Shown here one piece after another: positions 1 to 9,118 of a DNA stretch of 64,000 nucleotides. The stretch is taken from assembly GCF_022844385.1 (NCBI RefSeq), contig NZ_JALHLX010000003.1:24082-88081 (forward strand), given 5' to 3'. Every line of letters starts with the position of its first letter. Position 1 is the stretch's first letter. The stretch is from Hydrogenophaga sp. (lineage in GTDB: Bacteria > Pseudomonadota > Gammaproteobacteria > Burkholderiales > Burkholderiaceae_C). Under the pieces are notes generated by a model. That model was not told the DNA's origin and ran no database searches. It saw nothing but the letters and a program-made list of their open reading frames with translations. A program made the position numbers and the translations under genes.

Positions 1-1302
1 CACGCCCCACAGCACCAGCGGTATCGCGGCGCCGGCGGCGAGTTCAGGGTGGATGGGAACACCCGCCGCCTTGGCCGCTTTGCCAAGGTACAGCAGAAGG
101 CTGACCACGTAGTACGAGATCGCCGCGATCGACAGGCCCTCGACCGTGCTCTGCAGCTTCAACTGGAGTTGCTGGCCCCGAGCCAGCTTGGCCAGCAGCT
201 GCTGGTTCTGCGCTTCGCGGGCGATGTCCACGCGTGTGCGCAGCAGCGCGCCCGCACGCTCGATGCGCTGCGACAGCGATGCCAGTCGCCTGGCGGCCGA
301 TTCCACGGTGGCCATCGCGGGCGCGAGCCGGCGCAGCAGGAATTCGCCGAGCGTCTGCGTGCCGGGGATGGCCTGCTCGCGCAGCTCGTCGATGCGCGAG
401 CGCACGAGCGCGTAGTAGGCCTCGGTGGCGCAGAACCGGTAGCTGTGCATCGCCGTGGCCCGCTCGACGCGGGCAGCCACGGCAGTCAGCGTGTCCAGAA
501 GCACGGCGTCGTGCAGGTCCCGCGCCTCCGTCAGCGATGTCAGCTCGGAGACGGCGTGCTCCGCCTCGCGCAGCAGGGTCTGCAAGGACTTGGCCACCGG
601 CAGCCCGCGCAGGGCCAGCAGGCGGTAGGTCTCCATTTCGAGCAGCCGTGCCGCCAGCCGCCCGACGCGCGTTTCGCCGGTACCGGTCTGGGCGATCACC
701 ACCATGCGCTCGTAGCCGCTCGCGCGCAGCCGGAAATCGCTCACCACGCAGCTGTGGCCGTTGCGCCCCACGAGTGAAACGACGACCGTGCGATCGCCGA
801 ACCAGTGCCGTGCGCGCTCCAGCGGCGCCGCGACCTCCTCGGCGCTGCCGGCGAGGATGACCAGTTCGATCGCCGCCAGCGTGTGCCCGGGGATGCCGCG
901 CAGCCACTCATGGTCGATGACCAGCGCGGCCAGCAACTCGGGATCGCTCGCGCCCTGGGTCGCCTCGGCGGGCAAGGGTTGCACGAGGGAGTAACGCGTG
1001 ACTTCGGTGTGGCGTTCCCACTTCAGCGTGCCGCAAGGCAGGCGCAGGCGCAGGAAGTGGCCGGCCAACTGCTCGCCCATCAGCAGGCGCTGGCCCGGCA
1101 GCTGCCGCAGGTGCTCGAGCTCGCGCTCGATCGGCACACCTTCGTTGAGCACGGCGACCTGCAGCACCAGGGCCGGCAGGCGAATCCGCGCCGTCGGCCG
1201 TGCGTGCACCTCGTCGTGCAGGGCGCGCCGCTCGGCGGCGTCGGCAGGCAGGGCCAGCGCGGCGGGGTGGCCCGGTGGTGGTGGCGTGTCAGGGTCGGTC
1301 AT
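1..1302 (-). CDS. DUF3422 family membrane protein (3' end beyond window)
   Basis: The minus-strand frame is open from the ATG at 1302 to the left edge, 434 codons with no stop, so the C-terminus is cut off. Near residues 28-35 it has LHDEVHAR, followed further on by LKWERHTE and TRYS, which are hallmarks of the DUF3422 family of uncharacterised proteins. The C-terminal part is hydrophobic (ISYYVVSLLLYLG and a second segment at the edge), which fits the usual pair of C-terminal membrane helices. The start overlaps the upstream stop by four bases (ATGA), so translation is probably coupled to the chorismate-lyase-like gene. No function is known for this family. The family call is firm; its role next to Calvin-cycle genes is unknown. 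Confidence 0.85.
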   Translation of the reverse strand, partial: MTDPDTPPPPGHPAALALPADAAERRALHDEVHARPTARIRLPALVLQVAVLNEGVPIERELEHLRQLPGQRLLMGEQLAGHFLRLRLPCGTLKWERHTEVTRYSLVQPLPAEATQGASDPELLAALVIDHEWLRGIPGHTLAAIELVILAGSAEEVAAPLERARHWFGDRTVVVSLVGRNGHSCVVSDFRLRASGYERMVVIAQTGTGETRVGRLAARLLEMETYRLLALRGLPVAKSLQTLLREAEHAVSELTSLTEARDLHDAVLLDTLTAVAARVERATAMHSYRFCATEAYYALVRSRIDELREQAIPGTQTLGEFLLRRLAPAMATVESAARRLASLSQRIERAGALLRTRVDIAREAQNQQLLAKLARGQQLQLKLQSTVEGLSIAAISYYVVSLLLYLGKAAKAAGVPIHPELAAGAAIPLVLWGV

Positions 1303-1853
1303 GGTTTCGGCCCGGCTTCAATCGGGTGGGGCTTCAGCATGCCGTTGCGGAGCGTCTCGGTGATCACCATCCACGGTCCATCGGGCGTCTCGACTGTATA
1401 AGTGCGGGTCGCGCTGGCATCGGGCCATCCGACCACTGCCCACGGCCGCGCGCACAGCGCGTCGTCCAATCGGGCCCAAGGTGCCCGCCTGATCCAGAGT
1501 CGCTCGAGCAGATGCCCGATCGGTCTCTCGCCGCCTTCGATCTCCTGGGCCACGTCGCGCGGCAGCGTTTGCGTCGTGACGTACGCCAGGCTGTCCAGCA
1601 TCACTGCACCACGCGAGGCCAGGCAGCTGAAGCGTTCGATCAGGCGCGTGCCGGGCAGGGCGCAGCGCACGGGCTCGGGCGGATCGTTGCACGCACGTTG
1701 CTCCAAGACGTGCAGCTGGATCGGTCCGCCGGCAATCGTCTCGCACAGGCGCGTGGTCGAGCCGTCTTGCGCGCACAGCGGCAACAGCGCCCGCGCCACT
1801 GCGGCGTCGGCAGGCGTCGACACGCCGGTACCGAAGCGCCGGCGCTTGAGCAT
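1299..1853 (-). CDS. chorismate lyase-like (DUF98/UbiC-type) protein
   Basis: This is a 184-residue protein starting MLKRRRFGTG. The order of motifs fits the chorismate pyruvate-lyase/DUF98 fold: DGSTTRLCE, then HVLEQ, LIERFSCL, VMLDSLAYV, and RPIGHLLERLWIRR. Family members release pyruvate from chorismate to give 4-hydroxybenzoate, a quinone precursor. The match is by pattern only and the catalytic residues are not all verified, so a related lipocalin-like role is possible. The start ATG shares a base with the ompW stop (TGATG), and the stop overlaps the DUF3422 start, so the three genes look translationally coupled. Confidence 0.6.
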   Translation of the reverse strand: MLKRRRFGTGVSTPADAAVARALLPLCAQDGSTTRLCETIAGGPIQLHVLEQRACNDPPEPVRCALPGTRLIERFSCLASRGAVMLDSLAYVTTQTLPRDVAQEIEGGERPIGHLLERLWIRRAPWARLDDALCARPWAVVGWPDASATRTYTVETPDGPWMVITETLRNGMLKPHPIEAGPKP

Positions 1854-2497
1854 CAGAAGCGGTATCCGACACCCACTCCGACCAGCACAGGATTGACCTT
1901 GAGCTTGGAAATCGTGGTGCCGCCCGACTTCAGGTCGGTACGGATCCAGGCCTTCTTCACGTCGATGTTCAAAGACCAGGGACCGCCGAGGCCGATATCG
2001 ATTCCTGCCTGGAGAGCCGGTCCGAAGCTGTTGCGGTCGAGGGTGAGCGGCCCGGTCACGCCGTTGCCCAGTTTGACGCTGGACAGGTTCGTGTAGTTGA
2101 TGCCGGCGCCGACGTAGGGACGGAACTGCCCGTCGGGGAGGAAGTGCCACTGCACGGTCAGCGTCGGGGGAAGGGCCTTGAACGACCCGGCATCGAATGC
2201 ACCGACCGCGCTCGAGGTCACCCGCGCGTCGAGCTTGGTGAAAGCCAGCACCAGTTCGGCAGCGATTTGTTTGGTGAAGAAGTACGAGATGTCGAGCTCG
2301 GGGGCCCACTTGTCCTTGACAAGGATGGCGTCGGCTGGCACGGCCAGCGAGGGAATCGGACTGGAGTTGTTCGCCGGGTCGATGTGCAGTGCGCGCACGC
2401 GAACCAGCCAGGGGCCGGTCTGCGCGTGAGCGGTCGCGGTGCCGAGCACGGGAGCAAGGGCGAGGACGGCGAGTGCCAGGGTTTTGGCAAGGGTCAT
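1853..2497 (-). CDS. ompW: OmpW family outer membrane protein
   Basis: A 214-residue precursor with a signal peptide (MTLAKTLALAVLALAPVLG...AHAQ, cleavage expected after AHA near residue 26). The mature part has the OmpW pattern: an early GPWLVRVRAL strand, PELDISYFFT, WHFLPDGQFRPYVGAGINY, and a C-terminal aromatic strand ending GVGVGYRF as outer-membrane barrels do. OmpW proteins are small eight-stranded barrels that take up hydrophobic molecules. I chose the ATG at 2497 because GGAG lies nine bases upstream; the ATG at 2512 would put that Shine-Dalgarno inside the gene and add five residues before the signal. It follows the rpiA end after 225 bases containing a strong hairpin, so it may be only partly cotranscribed with the cbb genes. 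Confidence 0.88.
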   Translation of the reverse strand: MTLAKTLALAVLALAPVLGTATAHAQTGPWLVRVRALHIDPANNSSPIPSLAVPADAILVKDKWAPELDISYFFTKQIAAELVLAFTKLDARVTSSAVGAFDAGSFKALPPTLTVQWHFLPDGQFRPYVGAGINYTNLSSVKLGNGVTGPLTLDRNSFGPALQAGIDIGLGGPWSLNIDVKKAWIRTDLKSGGTTISKLKVNPVLVGVGVGYRF

Positions 2498-2583
2498 GAG
2501 GTAAGTCTCCAAAGGGTTTGTTTTCGGGCGTGGCCCAAGGCCGCCTCATTCGGGCAAGCCCAATCGGCCGTTGGGTGGCAGTG

Positions 2584-2602
2584 GTGCAAACGCTGTTTGC
2601 AC
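2584..2602. terminator. hairpin between rpiA and ompW
   Basis: GTGCAAAC, loop GCT, GTTTGCAC: a perfect eight-base-pair stem with a three-base loop in the rpiA-ompW interval. There is no clear U-tract on the minus-strand transcript, so it could act as an attenuator, mRNA-stabilising end or operator rather than a classical terminator. It separates the sugar-phosphate genes from ompW and the two genes after it. Confidence 0.4.
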
Positions 2603-2722
2603 CCGGGAGACTGCGACGCAAGAGGCGTGCCCCGGAGAACCCCTTTTGGCCACCCGCAGCACCGAGTGTCGGGCGCCAGGATCGATGGCGGTCGTGCGGA
2701 TCATCGCCATCGGCGTTGCCGG

Positions 2723-3382
2723 TCAAAAGTGAAGCACCTGAACGCCGTCAACCCTGCCGAGCAGGCACAGGTGGGCGTGGTGGCGCGCGAAGAGCCCGAC
2801 GGTGACCACGCCCGGCCACTGGTTGATCTCGGCTTCCAGCGCGGCCGGATCGGTGATGACCAGGCCATGCACGTCCAGGATCGGATGCCCGTTGTCGGTG
2901 ACCACGCCCTGGCGCAGAGCCGCGCGCCCGCCGATGGCCTCGAAGCGGCGCGTGATGCGATTCGCAGCGATGCCGATGACTTCCACGGGCAGCGGGAAGC
3001 GCCCCAGGACGCCCACTTGCTTGGAGGCGTCGGCGATGCACAGGAAAAATTGCGCCAGATCGGCCACGATCTTCTCGCGCGTCAGCGCCGCGCCGCCGCC
3101 CTTGATCATGTGGCCGCGCGGGTCGATCTCGTCGGCTCCGTCCACGTACAACGCCAGCTGTTCGACATCGCCGGCCTCGAGCACGCGGATGCCGTGGCCG
3201 CGCAGCCGCGCCGTGCTCGCGTTGCTGCTCGACACCGCGCCGGCGATGCCCTCGCGCAGAGTGGCCAGCGCGTCGATGAAGTGGTTCACCGTCGATCCGG
3301 TGCCCACGCCGATGATGCCGCCGGGCGGCACGTGCGTCAGCGCCGCACGGGCGACCATGGCCTTGATCTCGTCCTGCGTCAT
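2723..3382 (-). CDS. rpiA: ribose-5-phosphate isomerase A
   Basis: A 219-residue cytoplasmic enzyme that interconverts ribose 5-phosphate and ribulose 5-phosphate, feeding phosphoribulokinase in the Calvin cycle. Seen in the sequence: [13 protein letters not shown] near residues 22-34, the phosphate-binding [14 protein letters not shown] and [13 protein letters not shown], all RpiA signatures with the catalytic Asp/Glu/Lys set. Length is normal. The ATG shares a base with the tpiA stop (TGATG), which fixes the start; the open frame extends further upstream but only as a shadow of tpiA. Its place here makes the regenerative branch of the cycle complete in one operon. Confidence 0.95.
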   Translation of the reverse strand: MTQDEIKAMVARAALTHVPPGGIIGVGTGSTVNHFIDALATLREGIAGAVSSSNASTARLRGHGIRVLEAGDVEQLALYVDGADEIDPRGHMIKGGGAALTREKIVADLAQFFLCIADASKQVGVLGRFPLPVEVIGIAANRITRRFEAIGGRAALRQGVVTDNGHPILDVHGLVITDPAALEAEINQWPGVVTVGLFARHHAHLCLLGRVDGVQVLHF

Positions 3383-4170
3383 CAAGTGACCCCCTGCGCC
3401 AGCCGCTGTGCCGTAATGGCTACGGCCATGAACTCGTCGACGTTCAACGAGGCCCCGCCCAGCAGGCCGCCATCGACGTCGGGCATCGCCAGCAGCTCGC
3501 GCGCATTGGCCCGCTTCATGCTGCCGCCGTAGAGGATGTGCACGCCCGCGGCGATCTCCGCATCCGCCTCGGCCAGGCAGCGGCGGATGAACGCGTGAAC
3601 GTCCTGTGCCTGCTCGGGCGTGGCCGTGGCACCGGTGCCGATCGCCCACACGGGCTCGTAGGCCACGACCGCATCGGTGAACGCGCTCGCCCCGGCGAGA
3701 TCGAGCACCGCGCGCAACTGGCGCGCCACCACGGCCTCGGTAGCGCCTTGCTCACGCTCCTGCAGCGACTCGCCGACGCACAGCACGGGCGTCATGCCGG
3801 CCCGGCTGGCCGCGAGGAACTTGTGTGCGACGACGGCGTCGCTTTCGCCGAACAGTGCGCGCCGCTCCGAGTGGCCGACCAGCACGCAGGCGCAGCCGAA
3901 CTCCCGCAGCATCTGGGCCGACACTTCGCCGGTGTAGGCCCCGCTTTCATGCTCCGAGACGTTCTGGGCGCCCCAGGCCATGCCGCTGTCGCCCAGGCAT
4001 CGTTGCGCCTCGGGCAGGTACAGGAAGGGCGGGAACAACACCAGCTGCACGAGGTTCAGGCGTGCCATGGCACCGTCGGCGTTCGCAGCCGCCAGCGCCT
4101 GCACGCCGGCCAAGCTGCCGTTCATCTTCCAGTTGCCGGCCACCAGGAAGTTGCGGCGTCGGCTACCCAT
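3382..4170 (-). CDS. tpiA: triosephosphate isomerase
   Basis: A 262-residue TIM barrel interconverting dihydroxyacetone phosphate and glyceraldehyde 3-phosphate. Motifs in order: VAGNWKMNG at the N-terminus (Asn/Lys of the active site), VGHSERR (catalytic His), [12 protein letters not shown] (catalytic Glu) and [11 protein letters not shown] (phosphate loop). Start chosen at the ATG at 4170, just before [14 protein letters not shown]; it overlaps the cydB end by eight bases. The upstream extension of the frame lies within cydB and is not family-like. Part of the cbb operon, ahead of rpiA. Confidence 0.95.
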   Translation of the reverse strand: MGSRRRNFLVAGNWKMNGSLAGVQALAAANADGAMARLNLVQLVLFPPFLYLPEAQRCLGDSGMAWGAQNVSEHESGAYTGEVSAQMLREFGCACVLVGHSERRALFGESDAVVAHKFLAASRAGMTPVLCVGESLQEREQGATEAVVARQLRAVLDLAGASAFTDAVVAYEPVWAIGTGATATPEQAQDVHAFIRRCLAEADAEIAAGVHILYGGSMKRANARELLAMPDVDGGLLGGASLNVDEFMAVAITAQRLAQGVT

Positions 4171-5158
4171 AGCGCAGCTCCGTCGCCTTGCCGCCAAACA
4201 CGCGGTACGAGTAGATGGTGTAGGCAACGATCGCTGGCACCGAGATGCACACGCCGACGAGCGTGACCTTCAGCGTGGCCGGGCTGCTGGCGGCCTGCCA
4301 CATCGTCAGCTTGTCGATCACGACGTAGGGATAGATGCTGTAGGCCAGGCCGACGAAGCCGAGCACGAACACGGCGATCAACAGCACGAACGGCAGCCAG
4401 CACAGCTCGCCGCGCACCAAGCGCGTCGGCAGCACGCGGCGCAACACCAGCAGCGCGCCCGCGGTGGTGGCCGGAATCACCAGCAGCGCGATGATCTGCG
4501 GCAGCGCGAACCAGCGCTCGCGCACCGTGGTGCTGATCCAGGGCGTGGCCATCGAGATCAGCACCATGCCCAGCACCACCGGCCACCAGGCCTGCTGCGC
4601 CCAGCCGACGGCCTTTGCCTGCAAGTCGCCCTCAGTCTTCATGACGAGCCAGGCGGCGCCCAGCAGCACGTAGGCGGCCGGCAGCGTCAGCGCGATGGCA
4701 GCCGCGAACAGCGGGTAGTTCCAGCCCTCGCCGAAGCCGCTGATGTAGCGCCCGAGCATCCAGCCTTGCATCATCGACGCGAGCAGCGAGCCGCCGAAGA
4801 AGAGCCGGTTCCAAGCCGCCTTGTGGCTGTCGTGCGCCTTGACGCGGAAGTCGAAGGCCACGCCGCGCAACACCAGGCCGACCAGCATCAGGGTCACGGG
4901 CAGGTAGAGCTCGGTCAGGATCAGGCCATGGGCTTTCGGGAAGGCGATCAGCAGCATGCCCACGCCCAGCACGATCCAGGTTTCGTTCGCGTCCCAGAAC
5001 GGCCCGATTGAGGCCACCATGATGTCCTTCTCGGCGTCGGTGGCGCGTGGCAGCAGCATGCCCACGCCCAGGTCGTAGCCGTCGCTGAGAACATAGACAA
5101 GCATCGACAGGCCCATCAGAGCCAGGAAGATCAACGGCAGGGCCTGGTCGAAGCTCAT
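4163..5158 (-). CDS. cydB: cytochrome bd-type quinol oxidase subunit II (CioB type)
   Basis: A 331-residue integral membrane protein with about eight or nine hydrophobic helices. It begins MSFDQALPLIFLALMGLS and contains LSDGYDLGVGMLLP, FWDANETWIVLGVGMLLIAFP and LRGVAFDFR, the conserved CydB pattern, where the ANETW segment and nearby acidic residues belong to the haem/quinol region. Together with CydA it oxidises quinol and reduces O2 to water. The start overlaps the cydA stop by four bases (ATGA). It lies between pyk/cydA and tpiA within a carbon-fixation operon, which is unusual and suggests shared control of respiration and CO2 fixation. Confidence 0.93.
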   Translation of the reverse strand: MSFDQALPLIFLALMGLSMLVYVLSDGYDLGVGMLLPRATDAEKDIMVASIGPFWDANETWIVLGVGMLLIAFPKAHGLILTELYLPVTLMLVGLVLRGVAFDFRVKAHDSHKAAWNRLFFGGSLLASMMQGWMLGRYISGFGEGWNYPLFAAAIALTLPAAYVLLGAAWLVMKTEGDLQAKAVGWAQQAWWPVVLGMVLISMATPWISTTVRERWFALPQIIALLVIPATTAGALLVLRRVLPTRLVRGELCWLPFVLLIAVFVLGFVGLAYSIYPYVVIDKLTMWQAASSPATLKVTLVGVCISVPAIVAYTIYSYRVFGGKATELRYG

Positions 5159-6540
5159 CGGGGCTCGCCACCACGCGTCGGGAACATGGCGGCAGCGACC
5201 GGCGCTCCCCCCGGGGCGGCGATGGCCGGCGACAGATCCTCGGGCTTTTCGGCCATGTGCTTCAGAACGAGAACGTAGGCGACGAGCAAGGCCAGGTACA
5301 GCGTGACATAGATCGCCAGCGTGAACGCGATCATCGAACCGGGTACGTTCGAGGCCACGTCGGCCACGCGCAGCAGGCCGTAGACGATGAAGGGCTGGCG
5401 GCCGATCTCGGTGACGTACCAGCCCGCGACCGTGGCCGCCCAGCCCGAGAAGGTCATGCCCACGAGAACCCACAGCAGCGGTCGCTTCAACGCGGCGGCA
5501 CGCCAGCCGGCGCGGCGCCCCATCCACCACGACACCCAGCTCACCAGCAGCATCAGCGTGCCGACACCGACCATGACGCGGAACGCCCAGAACACCGGCG
5601 CCACGGGCGGGTGCCGATCGCGGAACTCGTCGAGGCCCTTGATCTCTCCGTCCCAATCGTGCGTGAGGATGATGCTGGCGCCTTTTGGGATGCCGATCTC
5701 GTAGCGATTGCTGCGTGTGGCCTCGTCGGGCCAGGCAAACAGCAGCAGCGGCGCGCCGCGCTGGGTCTGCCAGACGCCTTCCATCGCCGCGACCTTCTGC
5801 GGCTGATGCTCGAGCGTGTTCAATCCATGCAGGTCCCCGACGAAGATCTGCACCGGGATCAGCAATGCCGCGCAGGTGACGCCGACGCGCAGCACTCGCG
5901 GGGCCATCTGCGGAGCCGAACCGCGCAGCACCTGCCAGGCGCTCACGCCCGCCAGCACGAATGCACAGGTCAACCCCGAAGCCAGCAGCACGTGGGCGAA
6001 GCGGTAGGGGAACGAGGGGTTGAGGATGACCTCGGCCCAATTCTTGACGTGGAACACGCCTTCCACGATCTCGTGCCCGGCGGGCGTCTGCATCCACGAG
6101 TTGAGCACCAGGATCCAGAACGCGCTCACGGTGGTGCCGAAGGCGACGAAGAAGGTCGCGAAGCCATGGACGCGCTCGCTCACGCGCCCGTGACCGAAGA
6201 GCATGATGCCGAGGAAGCCCGCTTCCAGGAAGAAGGCGGTCAGCACCTCGTAGCCCAGCAGCGGGCCGGCGACGTTGCCGGCGCGCTCCATGAAACCGGG
6301 CCAGTTGGTGCCGAACTGGAAGCTCATCGTCACGCCGCTGACCACGCCCAGCGCGAAGGTCAGCGCAAACACCTTGGTCCAGAAGCGGTAGGCCGCAAGC
6401 CAGGCGCCCTCTTGCGTGCGGCGCCAGCGCCAGCGGAAGAACATCAGCAACCAGCCCAGCGCGATGGTGATCGACGGGAACAGGATGTGGAAGGTGATGT
6501 TGGCGGCGAACTGGGCGCGGGCCAGGAGGAGGGGGTCCAT
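5155..6540 (-). CDS. cydA: cytochrome bd-type quinol oxidase subunit I (cyanide-insensitive type)
   Basis: A 461-residue subunit carrying the haems. Seen: LARAQFAANITFHILFP (conserved His), FQFGTNWPGF, GYEVLTAFFLEAGFLGIMLFG, HGLNTLEHQPQKVAAMEG (quinol-binding Q-loop start) and GWYVTEIGRQPFIVYG. The Q-loop is short and the GRQP motif has the CioA-like context, so this looks like the cyanide-insensitive (CIO) branch rather than Escherichia coli CydA. Forty bases separate it from pyk upstream, so it is likely in the same transcript. No CydX-like small ORF was recognised after cydB; cydB is followed directly by tpiA. Confidence 0.93.
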   Translation of the reverse strand: MDPLLLARAQFAANITFHILFPSITIALGWLLMFFRWRWRRTQEGAWLAAYRFWTKVFALTFALGVVSGVTMSFQFGTNWPGFMERAGNVAGPLLGYEVLTAFFLEAGFLGIMLFGHGRVSERVHGFATFFVAFGTTVSAFWILVLNSWMQTPAGHEIVEGVFHVKNWAEVILNPSFPYRFAHVLLASGLTCAFVLAGVSAWQVLRGSAPQMAPRVLRVGVTCAALLIPVQIFVGDLHGLNTLEHQPQKVAAMEGVWQTQRGAPLLLFAWPDEATRSNRYEIGIPKGASIILTHDWDGEIKGLDEFRDRHPPVAPVFWAFRVMVGVGTLMLLVSWVSWWMGRRAGWRAAALKRPLLWVLVGMTFSGWAATVAGWYVTEIGRQPFIVYGLLRVADVASNVPGSMIAFTLAIYVTLYLALLVAYVLVLKHMAEKPEDLSPAIAAPGGAPVAAAMFPTRGGEPR

Positions 6541-6580
6541 CGGGGGTGCTGCTTTGTGTTCTGTCAGGACGTGGCAGGAA

Positions 6581-7999
6581 TCACACCGTCGCGATGCGCA
6601 TCAGGTTCGTCGTGCCGGGCGTGCCGAATGGCACCCCCGCGATGGCGACGATGGTCTGGCCACTCTCGGCAAAACCCTCCTGCTGCGCGACGGCGCAGGC
6701 TTTGGCAGTCATCTGATCGACATCTGCCGCGTCCTCGATGTGTACCGAGTGGATGCCCCAGGCCAGGGCCAGGCGGCGCGCGACGCCCAGGTTCGGCGTC
6801 AGGCTCAGTACCGGCGCTTCGGGGCGCTCGCGGGCGACGCGCAAACTGGTGTGGCCCGAGCTCGTGTAGCAGACGATGGCGCTCGCGTGCACGAGCGCGA
6901 CGGCATGGCGCACGGCGCAGCACACGGCGTCGGCTGTGCCTGCGGTAGCGGGCGCGCTCGGGCGCGACATACTCATCAGCTGCTGGTGCTGCGGGTCGGC
7001 TTCCACTTCGGTGATCAGGCGGCTCATCATGTCCACCGCCTCGACCGGGTAGCGGCCCGCGGCGGACTCGGCAGACAGCATGACGGCGTCGGCGCCGTCG
7101 TAGATGGCAGTGGCCACGTCCGAGGCCTCGGCACGCGTGGGCACCGGGCTCGTCACCATCGACTCGAGCATCTGCGTGGCCACGATCACCGGGCGCCCGA
7201 GCCGGCGGCAGGTTTGCAAGATGCGCTTCTGGATGCCGGGCACGCGCTCGGCCGGCAGTTCCACGCCCAGATCGCCGCGCGCCACCATCACGGCGTCGGC
7301 GCATTCGGCGATGGCGTCCAGCTGCTCGATGGCCGAAGGCTTCTCGAGCTTGGCCACGATGGCCGCGCGCTGGCCAATCAAGGTTCGCGCCTCGGCCACG
7401 TCTTCGGGCCGCTGCACGAACGACAGGGCGATCCAGTCCGCGCCGAGTTCGAGCGCCAGCGCCAGATCGCGCCGGTCCTTGGCGGTCAGTGCGCTGATCG
7501 GCAGCAGCACGCCGGGCACGTTGACGCCCTTGCGGTCGGACAGCTTGCCGCCAATCACGACACGGGTGTCGGCGAAACTGGCGCCGCAGCGCTCGACGAC
7601 CAAGCGCAGCTTGCCGTCGTCGAGCAGCAGTTCGGCCCCCGGCGCCAGTGCCGCGAAGATCTCAGGGTGCGGCAGGCCGACGCGGCGCGTGTCGCCCGGC
7701 GCATCGTCGAGTTCGAGCCGGAACGGCTGCGACTCGGCCAGCATCACCGAGCCCTCGGCAAACGTGCCCACGCGCAGCTTCGGACCCTGCAGGTCGGCCA
7801 GGATGCCGATCGGGCGGCCGGCTTCGCGCTCGAGCTCGCGCAGGATGGTGAAGCGCTCACGATGCGCCACCGCGTCGCCGTGGCTGAAGTTCAGGCGAAA
7901 GACATCGACGCCGGCGGCGAACAGCCGCCGGATCGTGTCCTTGTCGGAACTGGCCGGGCCGAGGGTGGCGACGATCTTGGCGTTGCGGTGACGGCGCAT
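6581..7999 (-). CDS. pyk: pyruvate kinase
   Basis: A 472-residue glycolytic enzyme (phosphoenolpyruvate + ADP to pyruvate + ATP). Motifs: RRHRNAKIVATLGPASSD at the N-terminus, FRLNFSHGD, ILADLQGPKLRVG, the active-site MVARGDLGVELP and VIVATQMLESM, and AVMLSAESAAGRYPVEAV. Length is typical. The ATG at 7999 fits the family N-terminus; longer frames run into the fba end. It lies 19 bases after fba in the operon, diverting triose phosphates towards pyruvate. Confidence 0.96.
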   Translation of the reverse strand: MRRHRNAKIVATLGPASSDKDTIRRLFAAGVDVFRLNFSHGDAVAHRERFTILRELEREAGRPIGILADLQGPKLRVGTFAEGSVMLAESQPFRLELDDAPGDTRRVGLPHPEIFAALAPGAELLLDDGKLRLVVERCGASFADTRVVIGGKLSDRKGVNVPGVLLPISALTAKDRRDLALALELGADWIALSFVQRPEDVAEARTLIGQRAAIVAKLEKPSAIEQLDAIAECADAVMVARGDLGVELPAERVPGIQKRILQTCRRLGRPVIVATQMLESMVTSPVPTRAEASDVATAIYDGADAVMLSAESAAGRYPVEAVDMMSRLITEVEADPQHQQLMSMSRPSAPATAGTADAVCCAVRHAVALVHASAIVCYTSSGHTSLRVARERPEAPVLSLTPNLGVARRLALAWGIHSVHIEDAADVDQMTAKACAVAQQEGFAESGQTIVAIAGVPFGTPGTTNLMRIATV

Positions 8000-8018
8000 G
8001 CTGTAGTGCTCTCGCGCG

Positions 8019-9056
8019 TCACACGTAGCGGGCCGACATTGCCTCGAGCGGCAGCGGCTTGATGCGGGCCCCTTGGCCGGCACAGCCGAAGGCCTCGAAG
8101 CGCGCCTTGACCACGCCGCGCGCGGCCTTCTTCGCCGCCTGCAAAGCCTTGCGCGGGTCGAACTCGCTCGGGTGCTCGGCGAACACCTGGCGCATCGCCG
8201 CGGTCATCGCCAGCCGAATGTCGGTGTCGATGTTGATCTTGCGCACGCCGCTCTTGATGCCGCGCTGGATCTCCTCGACCGGCACGCCGTATGTCTCCTT
8301 GATGTCGCCACCGTACTTGCGGATGATCGCCAGCCACTCCTGCGGCACGCTGGACGAACCGTGCATCACCAGGTGCGTGTTCGGCACCGCGGCGTGGATC
8401 TGCGCGATGCGCTCGATGGCCAGGATGTCGCCGGTGGGCTGCCGGGTGAACTTGTAGGCGCCGTGACTGGTGCCGATGGCGATGGCCAGCGCATCGACGC
8501 CGGTGCGCGCGACGAAGTCCTTCGCCTCCTCGGGGTTCGTGAGCATCATGTCGTGCGTGAGCTTGCCCGCGGCACCGACGCCGTCCTCCTCGCCGGCCTC
8601 ACCGGTTTCGAGCGAACCCAGGCAGCCAAGTTCGCCTTCGACCGAGACACCGATCGAGTGCGCCATCTCGCAGACCTTGCGCGTGACCTCGACGTTGTAG
8701 TCGTAGCTCGCGGGCGTTTTCGCGTCTTCGAGCAAGGAGCCGTCCATCATCACGCTGGTGAATCCCGAGCGGATCGACTGCTGGCACACCGCCGGCGAGG
8801 CGCCGTGGTCCTGGTGCAGCACGATCGGGATATCGGGGTGCATCTCCACGGCCGCCAGCACCAGGTGGCGCAGGTAGGGCTCGCCGGCGTACTTGCGCGC
8901 ACCGGCCGAGGCTTGCAGGATCACCGGTGACTGCGTTTCCTGCGCCGCCTCCATGATGGCGTGGACCTGTTCGAGGTTGTTGACGTTGAAGGCTGGCACG
9001 CCGTAGCCGTATTCGGCGGCGTGGTCGAGCACTTGGCGCAATGAAACGAGGGCCAT
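8019..9056 (-). CDS. cbbA: class II fructose-1,6-bisphosphate aldolase
   Basis: A 345-residue zinc-dependent aldolase of the CbbA type, acting on fructose 1,6-bisphosphate and sedoheptulose 1,7-bisphosphate. Seen: [21 protein letters not shown] (zinc-ligand His), [28 protein letters not shown] (insertion typical of this subtype), [22 protein letters not shown] and [11 protein letters not shown] decayed second copy lies at 39904-40809. It is encoded between cbbY and pyk. Confidence 0.96.
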   Translation of the reverse strand: MALVSLRQVLDHAAEYGYGVPAFNVNNLEQVHAIMEAAQETQSPVILQASAGARKYAGEPYLRHLVLAAVEMHPDIPIVLHQDHGASPAVCQQSIRSGFTSVMMDGSLLEDAKTPASYDYNVEVTRKVCEMAHSIGVSVEGELGCLGSLETGEAGEEDGVGAAGKLTHDMMLTNPEEAKDFVARTGVDALAIAIGTSHGAYKFTRQPTGDILAIERIAQIHAAVPNTHLVMHGSSSVPQEWLAIIRKYGGDIKETYGVPVEEIQRGIKSGVRKINIDTDIRLAMTAAMRQVFAEHPSEFDPRKALQAAKKAARGVVKARFEAFGCAGQGARIKPLPLEAMSARYV

Positions 9057-9118
9057 GGGGTTCTCCGGTGAAGTCGTTGAGTGGGCAGGAAGTCGGTGGG
9101 ATGCGGGAAGCGGGCTGG

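Noticed and set aside
44..907. Minus-strand 287-codon frame at the left edge
   Set aside because: Arg/Ala/Gly-rich shadow of the DUF3422 gene in the neighbouring frame.
5257..6948. A 563-codon plus-strand frame opposite cydA and the pyk end
   Set aside because: It spans two real minus-strand genes and has no domain-like content; an antisense shadow.
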